From Lentisphaeria bacterium (lineage in GTDB: Bacteria; Verrucomicrobiota; Lentisphaeria; Victivallales; Victivallaceae), in contig JAFWBQ010000011.1 of NCBI GenBank assembly GCA_017507125.1, positions 1-36,186 of the forward strand: a stretch of DNA of 36,186 nt. Reading direction: 5' to 3'. The first letter of the stretch is position 1, and every line of letters starts with the position of its first letter. A program made the translations under genes and the position numbers. The notes beneath the pieces are model-generated. The model ran no database searches and was not told where the DNA came from. It saw only the letters and a program-made list of their open reading frames with translations. Positions 24,834 through 33,195 of this stretch are shown one piece after another.

Positions 24834-25352
24834 ATGAAAGCTGTACCGCGGAAACAACTGTGGCGCTGCCGTTATCATTGTTCTGATTACCGTGGCATTC
24901 TCGTATTTTTTGCCCTGACCATTCCCGTCGCGGCGCTGCTCATGGGATGGATCGACGGAACCGGATTGAAAAAACTCCCTCTCTCCCTCACTGTTACAGG
25001 TGTGGGAGTCATCGTCGTCATCGTGCTTTTCATTCTGATATCGCTCCGGCGTGCGGAGTACAACTACTTTGAAGCCATCGCCCGCGCCGCCGCCGGACTT
25101 GAGGCCGAAACCCCCGAAGAACTCGCCATGGAACTTGAGGAGAACCGGGGCGCCCGCCTTAAAAGTTATATTCTCCGGGATCCTGAAAAACTCTTCCTCA
25201 CAGGCAAGATACTTCTCTGGTCCGCCCGGAACCGCGCCATCGGTCAGAAGATGATCACCATCGCCATCGAGTACGCCCCCGAACTCAAAGAGTTTGAAAA
25301 CCTTGAATGGCGCGACGCCGCCAAACGCTACATCGCTCTGCAAAAAAAATAA
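24834..25352 (+). CDS. Small membrane protein with two transmembrane helices
   Basis: A 172-residue protein of no recognised family. Two hydrophobic segments (about 22-40 and 51-71) are separated by a short loop with charged residues. The remaining 100 residues are hydrophilic, helical and acidic (EAETPEELAMELEENRGARL) and would lie in the cytoplasm. It has TGAGG before the start and follows speE by 14 bases. No clear terminator is seen between it and the next promoter. Confidence 0.75.
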   Translation: MKAVPRKQLWRCRYHCSDYRGILVFFALTIPVAALLMGWIDGTGLKKLPLSLTVTGVGVIVVIVLFILISLRRAEYNYFEAIARAAAGLEAETPEELAMELEENRGARLKSYILRDPEKLFLTGKILLWSARNRAIGQKMITIAIEYAPELKEFENLEWRDAAKRYIALQKK

Positions 25353-25434
25353 GTCCGGGTAAACAGAGAACTGCGGGGAAGTCTTCTTTTGAAGGCGGCG
25401 GACTTAAAAAAAATTGGCTCTGAGACTTTTATGC

Positions 25435-25463
25435 TTGCAAAACACTCCTTTCTGTGATATAGT
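25435..25463 (+). promoter_or_regulatory. Sigma70-type promoter of the DUF4838 gene
   Basis: TTGCAA (25435-25440), a 17-base spacer and TATAGT (25458-25463). It lies about 50 bases before the ATG at 25515. Confidence 0.7.
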
Positions 25464-25514
25464 AAGAAAATTTCACAAGAGATTTGCTTCTATTTGACAG
25501 AAAGGAAAAAAAAC

Positions 25515-28493
25515 ATGAAGAAACTCTTATTGTTTGCCGTATTTGCGGCGCTTTTCACTCTGGGAGCCGAGATGCCCCGTTTCGCTCCCAGAGCCATCAG
25601 TCCCAGAAAATGTATTCTGGGCAGCAAAAACGAGATCACTCTTCTTTCCCACGGGAAGGTCAACTTTGAAGTGGTCGCCGACCGCAGAGCTCCCCGGGCA
25701 GTGAAATTTGCCGCAGAAGAGCTCGCCAAATTTCTGGGAGAGATCACCGGAACAAAGGTGAATGTGCTCCAGAAGGCAACAGGAAAGAAATGCGCCTTTC
25801 TGGTGGGGGACAAAGCCGCCGCCAAAGCCGCCGGTCTTGACCTGACAAAACTGGACCGGGACGGATTTTATATCAAATCTTTCCAGGGGAACATCATTCT
25901 CGCCGGCAACGATGATCCGGCGTCGAATCCGGCATTTCTTGCCCATTACAACGAAAGAGGGACTCTCAACGCCGTTTATGAATTTCTGGAACGCTTCGGC
26001 GGTGTGAAGTTCTATTTCCCCGGAAAAATGGGAACCATCGTTCCGAAAAAAGCGGATTGGAGTCTGCCCTCCATCGACCTTGCCGACCGTCCTGACAGCC
26101 AGTACCGCCGGATCTACTGTATTGAAAACAAGGGCATGGAAAGCGATAAAAAAGACTTCATGCCTCAGGGAATGAAGTACAGCGACACCAACCGTCTCAC
26201 CATCCTGCGCAGCCGCATGAGCACCCTGAACATCCCCAACTGCCACGGACTTGCTTATCTGGGGTTGATTCAGCGTTTCGCCAAGAGCAATCCTGAATAT
26301 TTCGCTTTGCGCGCCGACGGGGGCAGACTGGATGGAACCAATGTGACCCATCCCAACTACAAAGACGGACATGTCTGTTTCAGTTCTCCCATCAAAGAGG
26401 TGATCTATCAGGATGCCGCCGCCTTTTTGCAGGGCAAGCCTGCTTCAAGCCGCAAGGTCATCATGCCCAACGGCAAAAGTTACTGGCACAGCCAGCTTTT
26501 CAGCCGTCCTTTCTTCAACATCATGCCCAACGACTCCATGTTCCCCTGCCAGTGCGGCCCCTGTAAAGCGGTCTACGCCAAAGGGAAGCAAGCCATTTCC
26601 GATCATGTGTGGCGCTTCAAGACCGACATTGCCAAACGTCTTCAGAAAAACAAGATCCCCGGATACATTACCGCCATGGCGTATGCTGAATACAAAAGCA
26701 TCCCCACCATGGAGATCCCCAAAAATATGATCATCCAGCTGGCGATCACCGGTCCCTGGAAAGAACTCAATGCCGCAGAGCGTGAAAGGGATTTCAAACT
26801 TCTCTTTGACTGGAACAAAAAGCTGGGGCAGAAGACCTATCTGTGGACCTATGTCAACAAGAGCAGCGCCCGGATCCCCGATATTCCCAACTTCACCCCT
26901 GAGGTGGTGGGGAACTTCTATAAACGCGCCTCAAAATACACCTTCGGCGCCTTCATGGAGTGCGAAACCGACCACTGGATCTTCGGATTTCTGAATTACT
27001 ACATCTTCGGAAAAGTGATGTGGGACAACAATGCCGATGTGGAAAAAATAATTTCCGAACACTGTCAGCTCATGTACGGCAAAGGAGCTCCTTTCATGCG
27101 TCAGGTCTATAAAGCTCTTGAGAAACACTGGGTCAAGGACATCATGACCAACATCCGTGAAACCTCAGCCGGTCCCCAGGCGGTGCTGCCTTCACAGTAC
27201 GACTTGTGGAACAAGATCTATCCTCCCGCCGAGATCAAGCGCATTGAAACACTCTTTGACAATGCGGAAAAAGCTGCTGCCAATGACAAGAGTTCCCTTG
27301 AACGCATCAGATTCATGCGTAAAGAGCTGTGGGGCAAGGTCGCCGAAGGCCGCAAAGCCTACGACAAAGCCAACAGCGACCGGGGCATCTGGACTGCTTA
27401 CATGGGTGAAACCACCGAAAAGATCACCATTGACGGAAAAATCAATGAAAAGGCATGGAAAGGCGTCAAGCCTCTTTACATGATTCCCCGCAAAGGGAGC
27501 GTCAACGAAGTGAACACCACCATCAAACTGCTGAAAGACAAAGAAAACTTCTACGCCGCCATTGAAAGCGAAGAACCCTTTACCGACGCCATGGTCACAG
27601 GCAAACGCAAAAAAGATGAAGCCATGATCTGGCAGGACAATCTTGTGGAGCTTTTCTTCTCACCTGACCGCCGTTCAGATTTGATGTATCAGATCATGAT
27701 CAGCAGCAACGGGAGTATTTCAGACATGCGTTCCCTGATGAGCAAACATGATTACAAGTGGGACAGCCAGTGTGAGTATAAAGTCAGCATCGTTCCCGGC
27801 AAAAAATGGATTCTTGAGGTGCGTATTCCTCTGAGGCGCATGGTTGAACTGAAAGAGAAAAAGGAGTTCATGGCGAACTTCACCCGCGGCCGTGTGATCA
27901 AGGGCAAAAAGGTGATGAACTACTATGTATGGGCGCCTTTCCCCCGTCACATTCCTGAAAACTGCGGAGTGATCAAAGTGGGCAAAGAAGAAGCGGACAA
28001 TTCTCTCATCAAATTCGGAGACTTTGATGGAAAAGTGCTTCAGAAGCGTTTTCTCGGGGACTGGGGTCACAAGAGCAACTGGTTTACCGGCAAAGTGATC
28101 AACCGTGATGAAAAAGTGTTCCGTACAGCGGGTGGAGCTCTTCGAATGGAGCGTACGACGCCCGGCTCTGAAACGGTTTGTCAGTATATTCACGGCATGA
28201 AGCCCGGGACGAAGTATCGTTTTTCCTACTTTGTAAAGCTGGAAAACGTGCAGACCAAAGAGCGCGGCGGATTTTATATCAACATCCGTCTTGGCGGCAG
28301 CGGAGCGATCAACCAGGTCTTGGCCTTCCCCGGGCCGCTGATGACCGGCAGCAACGACTGGGTGCGTTTCGAGCACGAATTCATTTCAACGCCTGATGTC
28401 GGCAGCAAGTACCGTCCATACATCGGCCTCTACTTGCGCAAGAGCACCGGCAAGGTCTGGATCGATAACGTCAAGTTGATCGAAGTCAAATAA
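25515..28493 (+). CDS. Secreted DUF4838 glycoside hydrolase-like protein with carbohydrate-binding modules
   Basis: The ATG at 25515 (AAAGGA upstream) gives 992 residues with a Sec signal peptide (MKKLLLFAVFAALFTLGA, cleavage about residue 18). An in-frame TTG 21 bases earlier is unlikely. Domains in order: a GH67-type N-terminal alpha/beta domain (about 45-190; RAPRAVKFAAEELAKFLGE); a DUF4838 barrel (about 230-470; NPEYFALRADGG, NIMPNDSMFPCQCGPCKAVY); a helical region; a CBM9-like sandwich (about 625-770; ITIDGKINEKAWKG, WQDNLVELFFSPD); and a C-terminal CBM4/9-like sandwich (about 850-992; WVRFEHEFIST, KVWIDNVKLIEVK). DUF4838 proteins are numerous in Lentisphaerae and are thought to act on polysaccharides; the substrate is unknown. 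It is a single-gene unit with its own promoter and terminator. Codon use becomes more G/C-ending over the last 120 codons. Confidence 0.85.
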   Translation: MKKLLLFAVFAALFTLGAEMPRFAPRAISPRKCILGSKNEITLLSHGKVNFEVVADRRAPRAVKFAAEELAKFLGEITGTKVNVLQKATGKKCAFLVGDKAAAKAAGLDLTKLDRDGFYIKSFQGNIILAGNDDPASNPAFLAHYNERGTLNAVYEFLERFGGVKFYFPGKMGTIVPKKADWSLPSIDLADRPDSQYRRIYCIENKGMESDKKDFMPQGMKYSDTNRLTILRSRMSTLNIPNCHGLAYLGLIQRFAKSNPEYFALRADGGRLDGTNVTHPNYKDGHVCFSSPIKEVIYQDAAAFLQGKPASSRKVIMPNGKSYWHSQLFSRPFFNIMPNDSMFPCQCGPCKAVYAKGKQAISDHVWRFKTDIAKRLQKNKIPGYITAMAYAEYKSIPTMEIPKNMIIQLAITGPWKELNAAERERDFKLLFDWNKKLGQKTYLWTYVNKSSARIPDIPNFTPEVVGNFYKRASKYTFGAFMECETDHWIFGFLNYYIFGKVMWDNNADVEKIISEHCQLMYGKGAPFMRQVYKALEKHWVKDIMTNIRETSAGPQAVLPSQYDLWNKIYPPAEIKRIETLFDNAEKAAANDKSSLERIRFMRKELWGKVAEGRKAYDKANSDRGIWTAYMGETTEKITIDGKINEKAWKGVKPLYMIPRKGSVNEVNTTIKLLKDKENFYAAIESEEPFTDAMVTGKRKKDEAMIWQDNLVELFFSPDRRSDLMYQIMISSNGSISDMRSLMSKHDYKWDSQCEYKVSIVPGKKWILEVRIPLRRMVELKEKKEFMANFTRGRVIKGKKVMNYYVWAPFPRHIPENCGVIKVGKEEADNSLIKFGDFDGKVLQKRFLGDWGHKSNWFTGKVINRDEKVFRTAGGALRMERTTPGSETVCQYIHGMKPGTKYRFSYFVKLENVQTKERGGFYINIRLGGSGAINQVLAFPGPLMTGSNDWVRFEHEFISTPDVGSKYRPYIGLYLRKSTGKVWIDNVKLIEVK

Positions 28494-28531
28494 AAACAGA
28501 TAGCTGAAAAATTTTTCAAGTTATCTTCTGT

Positions 28532-28573
28532 GCCGCTTTTCAAGAGTTCCGTATCTTGAAAAGCGGCAGTTTT
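28532..28573 (+). terminator. Rho-independent terminator after the DUF4838 gene
   Basis: GCCGCTTTTCAAGA (28532-28545) pairs perfectly with TCTTGAAAAGCGGC (28554-28567) around an 8-base loop, followed by AGTTTT. It separates this gene from the RyR/TIR operon, for which I see no convincing promoter in the remaining 73 bases. Confidence 0.75.
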
Positions 28574-28646
28574 CCCAGTGTAAAAAACAAAGAGTGCTGC
28601 AGAATTTTCAAAGTTTTGCGGCAGTTGTATTTAAGGAGCCTGAGTT

Positions 28647-28931
28647 ATGAGTTACAAGCCTGAAACGATCCATGCCTCTGCAACCAAACTTGATGATGCA
28701 CTGAATGATTTGCTCGAAGCTCTTGCAGAAAATGTACACGATCAGTGGGCTTCAGGCAGACTCGCCGAAGGCTGGAAATACGGCTCCGAACGCAATGACA
28801 AAGAGAAACTTCATCCCTGTCTTGTGCCTTACAATGAGCTGCCGGAGTCAGAAAAAGAGTATGACAGAAATACAGCAAAAGCAACTTTGAAATTTATTCA
28901 AAACGCCGGCTACAAGATCGTCAAAAAGTAA
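28647..28931 (+). CDS. Stand-alone RyR (ryanodine receptor) domain protein
   Basis: A 94-residue protein that is essentially one RyR domain (Pfam PF02026), first described as a repeat in animal ryanodine receptor calcium channels and also present in bacteria. Diagnostic stretches are LAENVHDQWASGRLAEGWKY (26-45), HPCLVPYNELPESEKEYDR (56-74) and the final TLKFIQNAGYKI. The bacterial function is not established; a ligand-sensing role, possibly for a nucleotide-derived signal, has been proposed for related systems. It has AAGGAG upstream and is the first gene of a three-gene operon, 16 bases before a membrane protein whose C-terminus also looks RyR-like. It is cytoplasmic and has no signal or membrane segment. 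Confidence 0.9.
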   Translation: MSYKPETIHASATKLDDALNDLLEALAENVHDQWASGRLAEGWKYGSERNDKEKLHPCLVPYNELPESEKEYDRNTAKATLKFIQNAGYKIVKK

Positions 28932-28947
28932 TAAAAAGGATTTTTAA

Positions 28948-31116
28948 ATGCATAAATTCAAAGAATTTCTGCTGGGTTTGGCGACACGGATCTCACCCGA
29001 GTCTCCCATGACTGCACGAAAGTTAGGATTATTTATGTTTTCTGCAATAATAATCCCCTTTTTTTTGGGTCAGATGATCTCTTTGGTTCTGTGGCTGCTG
29101 ACGGGTAATTATTTCGTACTCCTGGGATTTTCTTTAAGTTTCTTTGTTATTTGCCTATTCGGTTCCATTTACTGCTGTAAATTGCTCCAGAAAGGACTCT
29201 ACCGGAACATTTGTTTCTGCTGCATCCTGCTTCTCGGAATCATTTGCCACACTCTTCTGACAAAACAGATCGAAGAAAATTCCTCCGGCATCACCGCCGC
29301 AGGATCAGTTGCGGCGGAAAAGGGCAGTTCATGGTTTTTCTGGAAAGAGATCTTCAAAGCTGTTCATCACAGCCACATAACCACAGCCGCATTTTTCCCT
29401 TCACGCGGAACCTACAATATTGAAGATGACGGAACGCTCGGTGATGAAAAATTTACCGTCTGCAATATGATGGTTTATATTGCGTTTCATGCGCTGGTCT
29501 ATATATTTGCCGGATACTTTGTCATGTCGCTGTGGGGATTCAGGACTATCAACCGACTCTGGTTCTGGCTGACGGCTGATTCCGAAAAAAATACCTTTTG
29601 GTGCAAGGAAATTGATGGAAAAATGATGACACTTGCCGAAAGTATCAAAACATTTCAGAATGGAAAATATTCAGTTCCGGTCTTTTCCGTTGACGAGGAT
29701 TCGGTACCTGACAGCAAAAATCTTTTTCGTGAAATGAACTATCATCAGTACCTTCTGAAATTGAGAAAACCCGGAAATATCCACAGTGACTGTATCAACG
29801 CTCCAAAACATTTTTTCATCAGTGACGATTACACCTGGAACATTGAAATGGCTTCAAAAGTTCTTAAGGCTGTAAAAGAGAGATCTTCCGGCTTGGCAAA
29901 GGCAGATTTTTACGTCCGTATTTCCGGCGGTCTGAAGGATTACTGGGCGGTCAGATGGGCGGAGGAGATTTCCAAATGCGCAAAGCAGAAAGGGCCCTGT
30001 GTGGAGATCCATCTGCTGAAGGAGTCTGAACTTATTGCACGTACATTTGTTAAAGATAATCCTTTATTGGACTCCCCCGGTATTGAAACAGTTCCCGATA
30101 CAGGAAAAGTGAAAGGCAGCTTCAAAATATTGCTCCTCGGATTTTCTGAGTTGGGTGAAAATATTCTGCGTGAAACAGTATGCGACGGACAGTTTTTACA
30201 CATCAGTGACACAGATTCCTTCAGTGTTGATGTAATCGACGACTGCTCCCGGAACTTCGATCTTTTTGCCGCCCGCTGCAAAGAGGCAGTTGAGCAGTAC
30301 AACATATCTTTTTACGAAAAAGATCCCTGCAGCGGAGATTTCTACAAATTTGCCGAAGAAAAAATTTCCTCATACAACCGGATCATTGTGGCCTTTGAAG
30401 ATAAAAAAGTTTGTATGGATTCTGCGGCACAAATCGTTGAAATTGCGAAAGTTGCAGAATTTGATCTGAATACGCGTCTTTTTGTGAATTTTCCCGATTC
30501 CGGGCCTGAAGAAAAAAATTCACTCTTCCGGGAGTTTACAGCCTTCGGATCACTTAAAGAGTGTTACAGCAAAGAGGTCATCATCAACGAAAAACTTGAT
30601 GATAAAGCCAAATTGATAAATTTTTACTATGGAAAAACTGAAGTCAAAACAGACGATATTACTCTGAAAAATGAAATTGAAGCAAAATGGTGCGAGTTGT
30701 CGTTTTTTAATCGTGAAAGCAACCGTTCAGCGGCGGCAGGATTATATAATTTGTGCAGACTCATGGGCATAAAAGATCCTGAAAACAACTTTGACAAAAA
30801 ACTTTATGACCGGGTCAGGGATTTGAAACTCATGAATGTATACTGCGAAAACGAACATCTGCGCTGGAGTGCTTTTCACTATATGCGGGGGATCCGAAAA
30901 TGGGACGTCAGCGGCTTGGAAAAAATAGAAAGAGCCAATGATATCAAAGAACACAACCGCCATGCAGCATTGGTTTCTTATGCGGAACTGCCTTCTATTG
31001 ATAAGAAAGTGGAAAAAGAATCTGATCTGCAGAAGAATAATGAGATGAACATTGAACTGATCGTGCCGATTTTCAGTACGGGAAAAATTTTGGAGAAGAG
31101 AAATGAAAAACAATGA
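28948..31116 (+). CDS. Four-helix membrane protein with TrkA-N-like Rossmann segments and C-terminal RyR-like domain
   Basis: A 722-residue protein. Transmembrane helices lie at about 28-50, 55-78, 88-105 and 174-196. The rest is cytoplasmic. Residues about 285-375 and 390-520 resemble two Rossmann-like units of the TrkA-N/RCK type; the second opens with KILLLGFSELGENILRE (393-409), where the dinucleotide-binding glycines are partly changed. A helical linker with FFNRESNRSAA (586-596) leads to a RyR-like domain (about 630-685; CENEHLRWSAFHYMRGIRKW, HNRHAALVSYAELPSID). This order (membrane, NAD-binding-like, RyR) suggests ligand-gated signalling at the membrane, perhaps ion flux; no pore motif is evident. 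It overlaps the TIR gene by 14 bases, so the two are translationally coupled. AAGGA precedes the start. Confidence 0.82.
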   Translation: MHKFKEFLLGLATRISPESPMTARKLGLFMFSAIIIPFFLGQMISLVLWLLTGNYFVLLGFSLSFFVICLFGSIYCCKLLQKGLYRNICFCCILLLGIICHTLLTKQIEENSSGITAAGSVAAEKGSSWFFWKEIFKAVHHSHITTAAFFPSRGTYNIEDDGTLGDEKFTVCNMMVYIAFHALVYIFAGYFVMSLWGFRTINRLWFWLTADSEKNTFWCKEIDGKMMTLAESIKTFQNGKYSVPVFSVDEDSVPDSKNLFREMNYHQYLLKLRKPGNIHSDCINAPKHFFISDDYTWNIEMASKVLKAVKERSSGLAKADFYVRISGGLKDYWAVRWAEEISKCAKQKGPCVEIHLLKESELIARTFVKDNPLLDSPGIETVPDTGKVKGSFKILLLGFSELGENILRETVCDGQFLHISDTDSFSVDVIDDCSRNFDLFAARCKEAVEQYNISFYEKDPCSGDFYKFAEEKISSYNRIIVAFEDKKVCMDSAAQIVEIAKVAEFDLNTRLFVNFPDSGPEEKNSLFREFTAFGSLKECYSKEVIINEKLDDKAKLINFYYGKTEVKTDDITLKNEIEAKWCELSFFNRESNRSAAAGLYNLCRLMGIKDPENNFDKKLYDRVRDLKLMNVYCENEHLRWSAFHYMRGIRKWDVSGLEKIERANDIKEHNRHAALVSYAELPSIDKKVEKESDLQKNNEMNIELIVPIFSTGKILEKRNEKQ

Positions 31117-32878
31117 TTCTCAGTATGATATTTTTATCTCTTACCGGCGCAGCGACGGATTTTCCACCGCGCGGCTGATCTACGATCGTCTGGAACAGAT
31201 GGGATACTGTGTTTCCTTCGATCTGGAAACGCTCCGGAGCGGCAATTTCAACACACAGATCTATGAACGTATTGAAAAATGCCGGGATGTGATTGTGATC
31301 GTCAGTCATGATGCCCTGAAGTTCCGTGATGATCCGGAACACGACTGGCTCAGATTGGAAGTTGCCCACGCCCTGAAACACAATAAAAACATCATTCCGG
31401 TGTTTCTGAGAGAGGTCGTTGTTCCTCAAAAAGGTGATATGCCTGAAGATATCGCCGAACTTGTCATGAAAAACGGTGTGACAGCATCTGAGGAGCACTT
31501 TGACTCTGTGATCAACAAGATCCTCCGTATGCTTCACTCCCGCAGGAGCATGAAGCGCAAATTTCTGTTTGGTGCGATTTTTCTTGTGATCGCAGCGTTG
31601 GCGGGAGCCGGATTCTGGTATTTTTATCAGAATCCCATCTATCCTCTGACGCACCGCGAGAAACAGGAGTTCAGTTTAATCTTCAATTATCTGGCGCAGC
31701 AGATGGAAGCTGTCAATTTGGCTTCACATTATCACAAAAGATTGCTTGATGCTGCTGAAAATGCGGTTTTGACCGGAAATACGGAAGAATTCAAAGATGA
31801 AAAAGCCAGTTTTGAAAACAGTCTCAGGAATCTTAAAATCGCCAAATTTGATTCTGATCTGGTGGTGATGGCTGAAAGATCGAAAGTCATTGATGCAGGA
31901 GATTTGAAGATGTTTCCGGATACTTTCGACAGCTGTATAAATTACATATTGAGATCTTCTGATGATATGGAACGTCTTCTTTCTTATTCCGGAGTCGTTT
32001 CCAAAAGCGACCAGCGCAATATCATAAGGATCGATCGTGAATATGGAAACATACTCTCAGAGGGTGTCGGACTGTCATTTATTGCTTTGCTGTACAAGGT
32101 AAAGAGTCCTGTGCTTGATGACTTCAAAAAGATCATTGCGCCTCAATTGACATCTCTGCCGGTATTAAGCAGTGTTTGGCCTGCAAGTGAAAGTGACATT
32201 ATCAAACAGATGAATTTCGGGAATGAAAAGCTGAAGACGCTTCTTCAGGAAAAATCCATGATACTGGGAAATTTGACACAGGGAAAGAATTTTCAGGAGG
32301 ATCAGCTTCGCAAGCAGTTGAAAAAGAGCGGATTAACTGATGAGCAGATTGCCAGGCATTTGAAAAAGCGGAATGAAATTTCCCGTAAAAAGGCAGAGTT
32401 GGCCGAGATGCAGATCCGTCTGAAAGAGATCCGTCAGAAGGCCCGCGTAAAATTTGCTCCATCGCTGAGTGACAGTGACGGCATATTGTGGGGCAAGATG
32501 ATTTGTTTGAAGAAGTCCTCATTGCCTGAAGATGCGTTAAAGGTTTTGGATTTTATTAAAAAGAACAGCGACAAGACTATTTCAGATGAAGTGTGCCGGG
32601 TAGCGGAGCTGGTGCTGAAATCGCCTCAAACTCTTCCTTTTGTTCACGGGATGGTGGTAGGATTTTTTGAAGCTCCTGCAACTGTTCACGGGATTTTTCA
32701 TCCTGGTGATGTTATTGTAAAGGTCAACGACAAAGATTGTCATGCCTACAAGGATTTCCGTACAGCTGAAGGTGTACGCTATACGATTTACCGTTTGAAG
32801 AAGGATAAATTTGAGAAGCATGATCTGGTAATGCCCGCCAATCAGCCTAAGACAGCGATTGCCGAATTACCTTTTTAA
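31103..32878 (+). CDS. Membrane-anchored TIR-domain protein with coiled coil and C-terminal PDZ-like domain
   Basis: A 591-residue protein. Residues 7-140 are a TIR domain: DIFISYRRSDG (9-19), a betaB region YCVSFDLETLRSG, and DWLRLEVAHAL (81-91), whose Glu86 is placed like the catalytic Glu of TIR NADases. A single transmembrane helix follows (about 153-175), then a 220-residue helical region of unknown fold. A charged coiled coil (about 398-450) and a PDZ-like segment (about 515-576; IFHPGDVIVKVNDKDCHAY) complete the protein. The topology would put TIR in the cytoplasm and the large C-terminal part outside the inner membrane. TIR domains in bacteria often degrade NAD or make signal nucleotides during phage defence. 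It is the third gene of the RyR operon and the likely effector (inference). Confidence 0.87.
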   Translation: MKNNDSQYDIFISYRRSDGFSTARLIYDRLEQMGYCVSFDLETLRSGNFNTQIYERIEKCRDVIVIVSHDALKFRDDPEHDWLRLEVAHALKHNKNIIPVFLREVVVPQKGDMPEDIAELVMKNGVTASEEHFDSVINKILRMLHSRRSMKRKFLFGAIFLVIAALAGAGFWYFYQNPIYPLTHREKQEFSLIFNYLAQQMEAVNLASHYHKRLLDAAENAVLTGNTEEFKDEKASFENSLRNLKIAKFDSDLVVMAERSKVIDAGDLKMFPDTFDSCINYILRSSDDMERLLSYSGVVSKSDQRNIIRIDREYGNILSEGVGLSFIALLYKVKSPVLDDFKKIIAPQLTSLPVLSSVWPASESDIIKQMNFGNEKLKTLLQEKSMILGNLTQGKNFQEDQLRKQLKKSGLTDEQIARHLKKRNEISRKKAELAEMQIRLKEIRQKARVKFAPSLSDSDGILWGKMICLKKSSLPEDALKVLDFIKKNSDKTISDEVCRVAELVLKSPQTLPFVHGMVVGFFEAPATVHGIFHPGDVIVKVNDKDCHAYKDFRTAEGVRYTIYRLKKDKFEKHDLVMPANQPKTAIAELPF

Positions 32879-32909
32879 GGGGTTGAAATTGTACTTTTCC
32901 CCTTAAAAA
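32872..32909 (+). terminator. Hairpin overlapping the TIR stop codon (possible terminator)
   Basis: TTTTTAAGGGG (32872-32882) and CCCCTTAAAAA (32899-32909) are perfectly complementary around a 16-base loop. The left arm contains the TAA stop codon. No T-run follows on the plus strand, so termination is uncertain; it may protect the mRNA 3' end. Confidence 0.4.
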
Positions 32910-32942
32910 TCGAAAAAAGTTTGAAAAAATTCAAAAAAACGC

Positions 32943-32971
32943 TTGACAAACACCGAATCAGGATATATATT
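32943..32971 (+). promoter_or_regulatory. Consensus promoter of the tRNA gene
   Basis: A perfect TTGACA (32943-32948), a 17-base spacer and TATATT (32966-32971). The transcript would start within a few bases of the tRNA 5' end, at about 32978. Confidence 0.8.
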
Positions 32972-32984
32972 ATAAACGTATCAC

Positions 32985-33061
32985 GGGGCAATAGCTCAGT
33001 TGGCTAGAGCATCACACTGGCAGTGTGAGGGTCGAGAGTTCGAGTCTCTTTTGCTCCACCA
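32985..33061 (+). tRNA. tRNA-Ala (anticodon GGC), CCA encoded
   Basis: The acceptor arms GGGGCAA (32985-32991) and TTGCTCC (33051-33057) pair with a G3:U70 wobble, the alanine identity element. The D-arm is GCTC...GAGC. The anticodon arm TCACA/TGTGA encloses CTGGCAG, giving anticodon GGC at 33019-33021. The T-arm contains TTCGAGT. The discriminator A and an encoded CCA end the gene. Confidence 0.95.
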
Positions 33062-33070
33062 TGATTTTCC

Positions 33071-33096
33071 AAGCAGCTCAAAGAGTTGCTTTTTTT
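33071..33096 (+). terminator. Rho-independent terminator of the tRNA gene
   Basis: AAGCAGCTC (33071-33079) pairs with GAGTTGCTT (33083-33091; one G-T pair) around AAA and is followed by five further T residues. A second palindrome, GTGCCTT-AAA-AAGGCAC (33097-33113), follows directly and leads into the first 79-bp repeat. Confidence 0.75.
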
Positions 33097-33104
33097 GTGC
33101 CTTA

Positions 33105-33183
33105 AAAAGGCACAAAAACTGCTCCGCAGGGAAAATCATGCCCTCCATAGCACAAAGTGCGACGGAGGGCGACCGCGCAAAGA
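33105..33183 (+). repeat. 79-bp direct repeat, copy 1
   Basis: This stretch is identical to 33196-33274. It starts AAAAGGCACAAAAACTGCTC and ends CGACCGCGCAAAGA. Inside lies an inverted repeat: GCCCTCC ... GGAGGGC, with inner GCAC-AAA-GTGC, able to form a hairpin. Twelve unrelated bases separate the two copies. Confidence 0.95.
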
Positions 33184-33195
33184 CTTCATAAAACT

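Noticed and set aside
24834..25434. Terminator between the small membrane protein gene and the DUF4838 promoter
   Set aside because: The only hairpin seen (AAGTC/GACTT near 25380-25405) is short, interrupted and followed by A rather than T residues on the transcribed strand.
25494..25514. TTG start upstream of the DUF4838 gene
   Set aside because: It would place seven charged residues ahead of a standard signal peptide, and the ATG at 25515 has a proper ribosome site.
33000..33191. 63-codon plus-strand frame through the tRNA gene
   Set aside because: It starts inside tRNA-Ala and runs through the terminator and the first 79-bp repeat.
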